Shown here one piece after another: positions 58,701-64,000 of a stretch of DNA of 64,000 nucleotides. Both the position numbers and the translations under genes were made by a program. The DNA lies in NCBI RefSeq assembly GCF_021869535.1, contig NW_026262593.1, forward strand, positions 54,921,318 through 54,985,317, written 5' to 3'. The stretch comes from Mytilus californianus. Its lineage: Eukaryota > Mollusca > Bivalvia > Mytilida > Mytilidae. Position 1 is the stretch's first letter. Each line of letters begins with the position of its first letter. The notes beneath the pieces were generated by a model. It worked only from the letters and a program-made list of their open reading frames with translations, did not search any database and was not told the DNA's origin.

Positions 58701-60540
58701 CTGATGACAGTAGTGTAATCATTTAGTACCGTCACGTAATAAATTTAATTTGAAAAATAAATTTGTCCAACACGTTACCACCCATGTTTTGACAAAGGAC
58801 AAAATACTGTTATTTCCCTTTGATTGTTTAAATCTTGATACGGTCTTAGATCGAAGAGGTATATTATTTTATTTCTTCAGAAAACGAATGTACATATTTA
58901 ATAATAGCTTTTTTGGAAAGTTAGATAATCGACAAATACCTACTTTGCGACTCAGCTTGTCAACAATAATATGTCACAAAAAAATACTCCAGAAACTTTC
59001 TACAATTTTTATAACAGCCTGATAACAGTAGTGTAATCATTTAGTACCGTCACGTGATAAATTTAATTTGAAAAATAAATTTCTCCATCACGTTACCACC
59101 CATGTTTTGACAAAGGACAACATACTGTTATTTCCCTTTGATTGTTTAAATCTTGATACGGTCTGATGTCATTTAATTGTTCCTTTTGAATAAAAAAAGA
59201 ACTACTGTATACTTAAATAAAAAGAATCTAAATCATAAAAACACAAATATTCAAAAGACATCTGCAACACTAAAACTGCTTCATTTTTAGACCTAAGTGA
59301 TATATCTTTCTTTCGTCAGAAAACGAAAGTACTTATTTAAACAAAACATCCTTGTGGGACAGCAAGTTAAGTACTTTAATAACCGTTAAATACTTACTTT
59401 AAGATTCAGTTTGTCAACCAAATTTGTTACAACACATACTGCAGATACTGTGACCAAGTTTTATAACAGTCTGTTGACAACGATGTAACCTGGAGGTATT
59501 GTCACGTGATATAGCTTCAAATAACAAAATACGATTATCTCCCTTTGACTGTTTGAGCCTAAATAGGGTCTAATACTATTTAATGCAATTCATAGTTTGT
59601 ATTGTCTATCATAACGTCTAGAAATGAACAGTGCGATAAACTTGAAATAGTTGATTACATATTATATTGGTAAATTAAATTTGGCAATTCAACACATGAA
59701 ATATATATAATATGAAATACATATAATCTACATATACAAAAGTTACGATAATATAGACGGATAAACTGTCAGAAACTTATTATATTCTATACTCCAGATG
59801 AGACGTTAACCCAGAAATAGAGGATCTTGATGGAGTTTTCACAAAAAAGAGTATGTGGAAAAAACAGAAAATACGACAAAAATTATGAAATGGAACAAAA
59901 CATGAAGAATAGTGAATCATAGGATGATAAAATATAATAAATAGTGAATAATGAGCAAAAATATAAAGAAAAAGGGAACAATTGTATAAAAATGTAATAA
60001 TACATTAATGAAAGACCATATAAAGACCCTCATAATGAGATTATGGTTTGTAATTATAAAATTATAAAATTACATTCGTTCTTATATACCATATTAATTA
60101 AAAAATTTAGGCAGGTTGAATCATTTGGATAGGTTAAAATTGAATTTCAAACCAGGTCACTGAGAAAGGGAATACATTTCATCCTCGACTTCAAAGTAAT
60201 TTGCATTCAATCCCTGGTTATCTCCCTATTACTATCTCAAACACCTGTGTACTGAATTTAACATAATGAATAGTCGCCGTTAAACTTCTTTTAATATTGT
60301 TGAATATTATCCTTAAACATTTCGATTAGGTCTTAACTCATTACCATCCTGTTTTATGTTTTTATCATCTTGATATGCAGACTTCTTAAGACAATATATT
60401 TCTGTTTTATTTTTCAAACATTAAAGTGTCGTTACAAATATAACATAATCAGCATTTTGTATTGTGGTGCGTAGTGAACCTGCCACATTCGTCTCAAATA
60501 ATTAATCGAAACTCTTGTTAATCATGATAAGTAAAGACTA
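55770..60540. repeat. Duplicated 5' region (copy 2 of the ~4.7-kb pair)
   Basis: Collinear partner of 41063-45650, roughly 85-90 percent similar by eye, with small indels. Similarity ends at about 60535 after 'ctcttgttaatcatgataag'. Reading frames scattered through it (for example 56350-56682) are not shared in the partner copy and are not supported as genes. Confidence 0.8.
58529..59164. repeat. 318-bp tandem duplication specific to this copy
   Basis: 58529-58846 and 58847-59164 are almost identical, both starting 'tagatcgaagaggtatatta' and ending at 'cttgatacggtc'. The homologous place in the other copy (44033-44310) has one unit only, so the duplication happened after the segments separated. 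Confidence 0.9.
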
Positions 60541-61529
60541 ATAGTACTGCAACCAGATTTCATTTTTTAAAACTTCAATGTACCGAAAAACACCCACCTA
60601 AATTATATATCGATGGAAAGAGGAAAATGTGTACAATAAGAAACGTTTGGTGGTAAAAACCCAGAGTGGTCACATTTTTGTGAAATTGGGGTCAAAGGTC
60701 AAGCCTAAAAATATCATTATTTCAACTTTAAGGAACAAGGAGAAATTTTCTGATATATAGTCATTAGAATGCTACAAAAACGATTTCATCACAAGCATAT
60801 GCTGCAAAGGATGTCAAAACGATAAATTTGACCATTTATATGAAGAGTTGCCAATACAAAATGGCGTTTATCTTGAACCTTCTGATTTTTGTTCCATTTA
60901 TGACATGGCAAATGTAGAAATGGTCTTGACCTTTTTACATCCATCAACTTTCATATTGCTTATCATATTTCTCTACAGCATATGATATAATTATTTTCTA
61001 AACTATAAAACACCAGTTTATCAAATTATTTCAATAATGTTTCTTTCTTTTAAAAAAAACAAAATTCAAGCGCTGAAACATGTTTAATTTTGCATTCAAA
61101 AGGGTGTGTATTTTTGGAAAATTAGTATCTGGTTATAGATAAATAAATATTGTGTAGTTGCAAAGTCGTAAAGATCAGTTATAACACAAACAAATATCAA
61201 AGTCAACCGAAGCGAATGCGAGGTTTAAGAAAAAGTGTGACTTGCCTTGATTTAGCGGTTGGTTTAGTATAAAACAAAATCAGTTTAATGCATGAACATT
61301 GTCTAAGTGGGATTATCTTGGTAAAAATATGTAGACTCCTCCAATTTTTGGGGAAGTGATTGATAATAATGTTAATTTGCTAATGTTGTTATTTAAAATC
61401 GGTAAAGACTCATATATAACCTGTCTTTTAAAAGCTACATACAATACCTCTAGTCTTCATTAAATAGGGATATACTGTAAAAAAAATATTCAAAAAGTTA
61501 CAGTGGGAAAGTGTTTACAAGAATCTTAG
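60541..61529. other. Non-coding stretch downstream of the transposon-like pseudogene
   Basis: No coding sequence or repeat partner elsewhere in the window. On the minus strand it lies 3' of the pseudogene at 61530-64000 and may include its untranslated end, but that is a guess. Confidence 0.35.
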
Positions 61530-64000
61530 CTATGCGCCAATCTCTTCGTCTTCGTTAGCGGATGCAGTACGCGTATTAGCATTACAGCACGCTTCACTTC
61601 CTTGACACGAACAAAGTTGGGTGCAGGACAGATTTTGTTCAAAGCTAACACAACTTTTTGGGCACAAAGATTTACCTTTGCAGGTACAAAGTAAATCTTT
61701 TCAGTAATCTGATGACATTTGTCCCTTGAAAAAGGTTGGGGTTAATCCATGTTTGTCTTCCCAGCGGAAATCTAAAGGAGACTGTTGTGGTGGCTGTGCA
61801 AAATTTTAAGAAATCCAAATACTGGTCTGAAGTGACGCTCTCATGACATGTTGCAGGAAAGTTGATTCGCATGGGGGTAGTTTGGCTAAGCTAGAATCTT
61901 TTTGTTAAGCTTTCCTTACAAGTTTATTCAAATCACTGTGCTCAAATATGGCTTTCCGTTTCTGGTCATAGAGCCTTGCAACAAATGTCTGGCTGACATC
62001 AACAGATTTGTCAATGTCACCGCTTGAAGGATGGTTCAAATAAACAAAGTCTCCAAGATTGTCCTTCAAAACTTTATAAACAGTTTTCTTCCCGATTCCA
62101 AACAATGATGAAGTAGTGTCACAACCTGTCAAAGCATGAATAGCAGGTAAAACATTACACATGACAGGGCTCAAGACACTGCATAATCCATGTACAGGAA
62201 GGAATCTGCGACCATCGTTATTGCTGGTTATTGTTCCTGTTTGAAACAACAGTTCCCGGGTGTTTTTCATTGATGGGCAGAAATGCACACAAAGAATTAG
62301 AACATCTGTATCTGGAGACTTTATAATTATTCGACCCTTCTTGTTTTGCCTCTCAACCTCAGCAAACATGGCATGCAGGATCATTCGCGTATCTGCCTCT
62401 TCATGTGTGCTGAATAAATTCTGACAGTCAGTTACCACTGCGGAAGACGTCTTCACGACAATTGGGTCAACAAAAATACCCACTAGATAAAGTTTATCCT
62501 CAGCCAAAGTGAGCACCGGGGACTGAGCATGATGACGAAGGGTAAAATCACCCAGGAACTTAAGTAGATCTGGTTTATTTGCGTTGACGTTCAAGAATTT
62601 GTTTTCCAGTCTGGTATGGATCGACCATCTATTACCTGAAATACCTTTTGGCTAGAATTTATTACTCCAGTTCGTCGGCCTCTTTCGGCAGAATTTATAG
62701 AATGTTTGATGTCGTATCTATCAAAGACATCACAACTGTAGCAGCATTGGTAAGGCATGATTTCTGATGTTGAATTAAATGTAGAGCCAATTCACCGAAA
62801 GTGCTAAATGTCTTAACATTTAAAGACTGGACTAAGGCCATTCCGTCCCTGATGAGTACGGTAGCAAACTCGAATCAATTGTGGACAGACAAACCTAAAT
62901 GACTGTTCGTGCCATGGAATGAAACGTGTCCTTGCCATCAATTGTCTCCGTGTTGAGGTCTATATTGTCGGCACCTACTTGTATCAAACACCCCCTTGGT
63001 GTTTTGAAAGAATGCAGGCTGGAACGTAAATACCGTCTTGAATACGACCAACCTCGTAAATGCCAATGCTTGTCAGGTATCGTCTTACCTCTGCATAGGA
63101 AGCAGAAAAGCCATGTGAATACAAAGTTTCTATCAATGATCGTGACCCATATTCATGATATCGATATAACTGCACGGCAAGTCCCAAATGGAATGTGGTG
63201 AATAATGATTTTGCTACAGAAACCATAGATTCTGTGATAGCCATACATTTACAATATTTATCTTTAGGGACAACATACGGTTCAGAAGCGCCTTTGTGTG
63301 ATTTTTCATCAGTCAACCAACAAATGAACTTTCGAAATGATGCGGGCTTCTTTTCCATAGAAGCACCCATCGAGGCTTCATTGGCACTAGGGTAGTGATC
63401 AGAGGCAATAGCGCGGTTTTCAATATCGCGCCTAAGAGCGGTAGCGGCAGAGTGAAGTAATTGATTTTCATTTAATGTATCTTTGATATCTGCAGACACA
63501 CCTTGGTGTAATTTTGAAAGTCTTAACATAGACTTCAATTTTCAGGCAGCAGATATGGCATCCCCTATAGTAAGCTCAGAGCTTAACACTATGTTTGACA
63601 TCCTTTGTCCTCGCTGTGTCTGAATTGTAATTGAGCTGCCATAATAACTAATTAATGTGTTCTGAAGTTTGGCAGATGGGTAAGTATCGGATTGGGCATA
63701 AGTGATCGGTATAAGTCGAGGATGTGCGACATAAGAAAGGCCTTTTTATGGAAGAGCCGATCATCATTAACAATCGTTATTAATGACTTGAAAGCAAGCT
63801 CATGTTCTGATTCATCAGTTATTGTATTGCCTGATTGCACAGGTGTTGACTTCAATAAATACTTTGTAATGCATGCTGAATGGTAGACTGCATTTGAAAA
63901 AAATCTGTACTCGCGATTATCTTTACCGTGGATAAATCATTACTCGCATTAGCGCACCTCAAAAGACTGTCAACACGTTCACGCGACTCGATTTTGTGTA
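61530..64000 (-). pseudogene. Broken gene of a widespread transposon-associated protein family
   Basis: Pieces on the minus strand line up as one protein. In N-to-C order: AVYHSACITKYLLKS and ELAFKSLITIVNDDRLFH (63.9-63.65 kb); TLISYYGSSITIQTQRG and SELTIGDAISAA followed by a TGA (about 63.55); 62984-63538 with FICWLTDEKSH, LAVQLYRYHEYGSRSLIETLYSHGFSASY; QVGADNIDLNTETIDGK after a frameshift at about 62985, then a TAG; DRYDIKHSINSAERGRRT near 62700; 61905-62594 with STHEEADTRMILHA, KSPDTDVLILCVHF and HALTGCDTTSS; and a Cys-rich end LLCTCKGKSLCPKSC...CTQLCSCQGSEACCN ending at 61530. Such proteins are common in animal genomes and associated with DNA transposons. The acidic motifs hint at a PIN-like nuclease fold (inference). 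At least five breaks; it continues past the window. Confidence 0.75.

Overview
This is a eukaryotic, AT-rich, repeat-dominated window, most likely from a marine bivalve and probably a mytilid mussel. The evidence is B-box (TRIM-like) genes with a beta-propeller C-terminus, a BEL/Pao retrotransposon, a tRNA-derived SINE and several short interspersed families that I associate with Mytilus. The species call is an inference. I see no prokaryotic operons, CRISPR arrays, rRNA or functional tRNA genes.

Layout, left to right. 1-982: a decayed TRIM-like copy. 1.2-6.3 kb: interspersed repeats, a diverged tandem repeat, a near-perfect 260-bp foldback and a five-copy 167-bp satellite. 6.3-27.1 kb: a tandem array of four related ~1.6-kb units (A, B, C, D). 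It is split between B and C by a 15,223-bp insertion (9444-24666). That insertion has perfect 27-bp terminal inverted repeats, a TA target duplication and palindrome arrays next to both ends. Nested inside it are a dimeric ~532-bp higher-order satellite (itself split by a ~5.2-kb block), a 3.8-kb foldback/Mutator-like element with ~430-bp inverted repeats, and within that a SINE and a TTAA-flanked MITE.

27.9-60.5 kb is a TRIM-like cluster built by repeated local duplication. Three minus-strand TRIM-like copies lie here (27.9-29.6, 39.4-41.0 and 54.8-55.8 kb), each followed by kilobases of related upstream DNA. Only the middle copy is intact (557 aa: two B-boxes, coiled coil, propeller). The others carry nonsense codons, frameshifts or deletions. 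Between the copies lie a Penelope-like reverse transcriptase relic with two catalytic aspartates lost, a decayed integrase fragment, and a full-length BEL/Pao element. The BEL/Pao element has 307-bp LTRs differing at one position that I could find, a 5-bp target duplication and an unbroken 1868-codon polyprotein, so it looks young.

61.5 kb to the end holds a broken minus-strand gene of a widespread transposon-associated protein family, with HEEADTR and ALTGCDT motifs and a Cys-rich C-terminus. It runs off the window.

Only two coding sequences look functional: the TRIM-like gene at 39372-41045 and the BEL/Pao polyprotein at 46483-52089. The most unusual structure is the 15.2-kb TA-flanked insertion, whose empty site is preserved at the other unit junctions of the same array.
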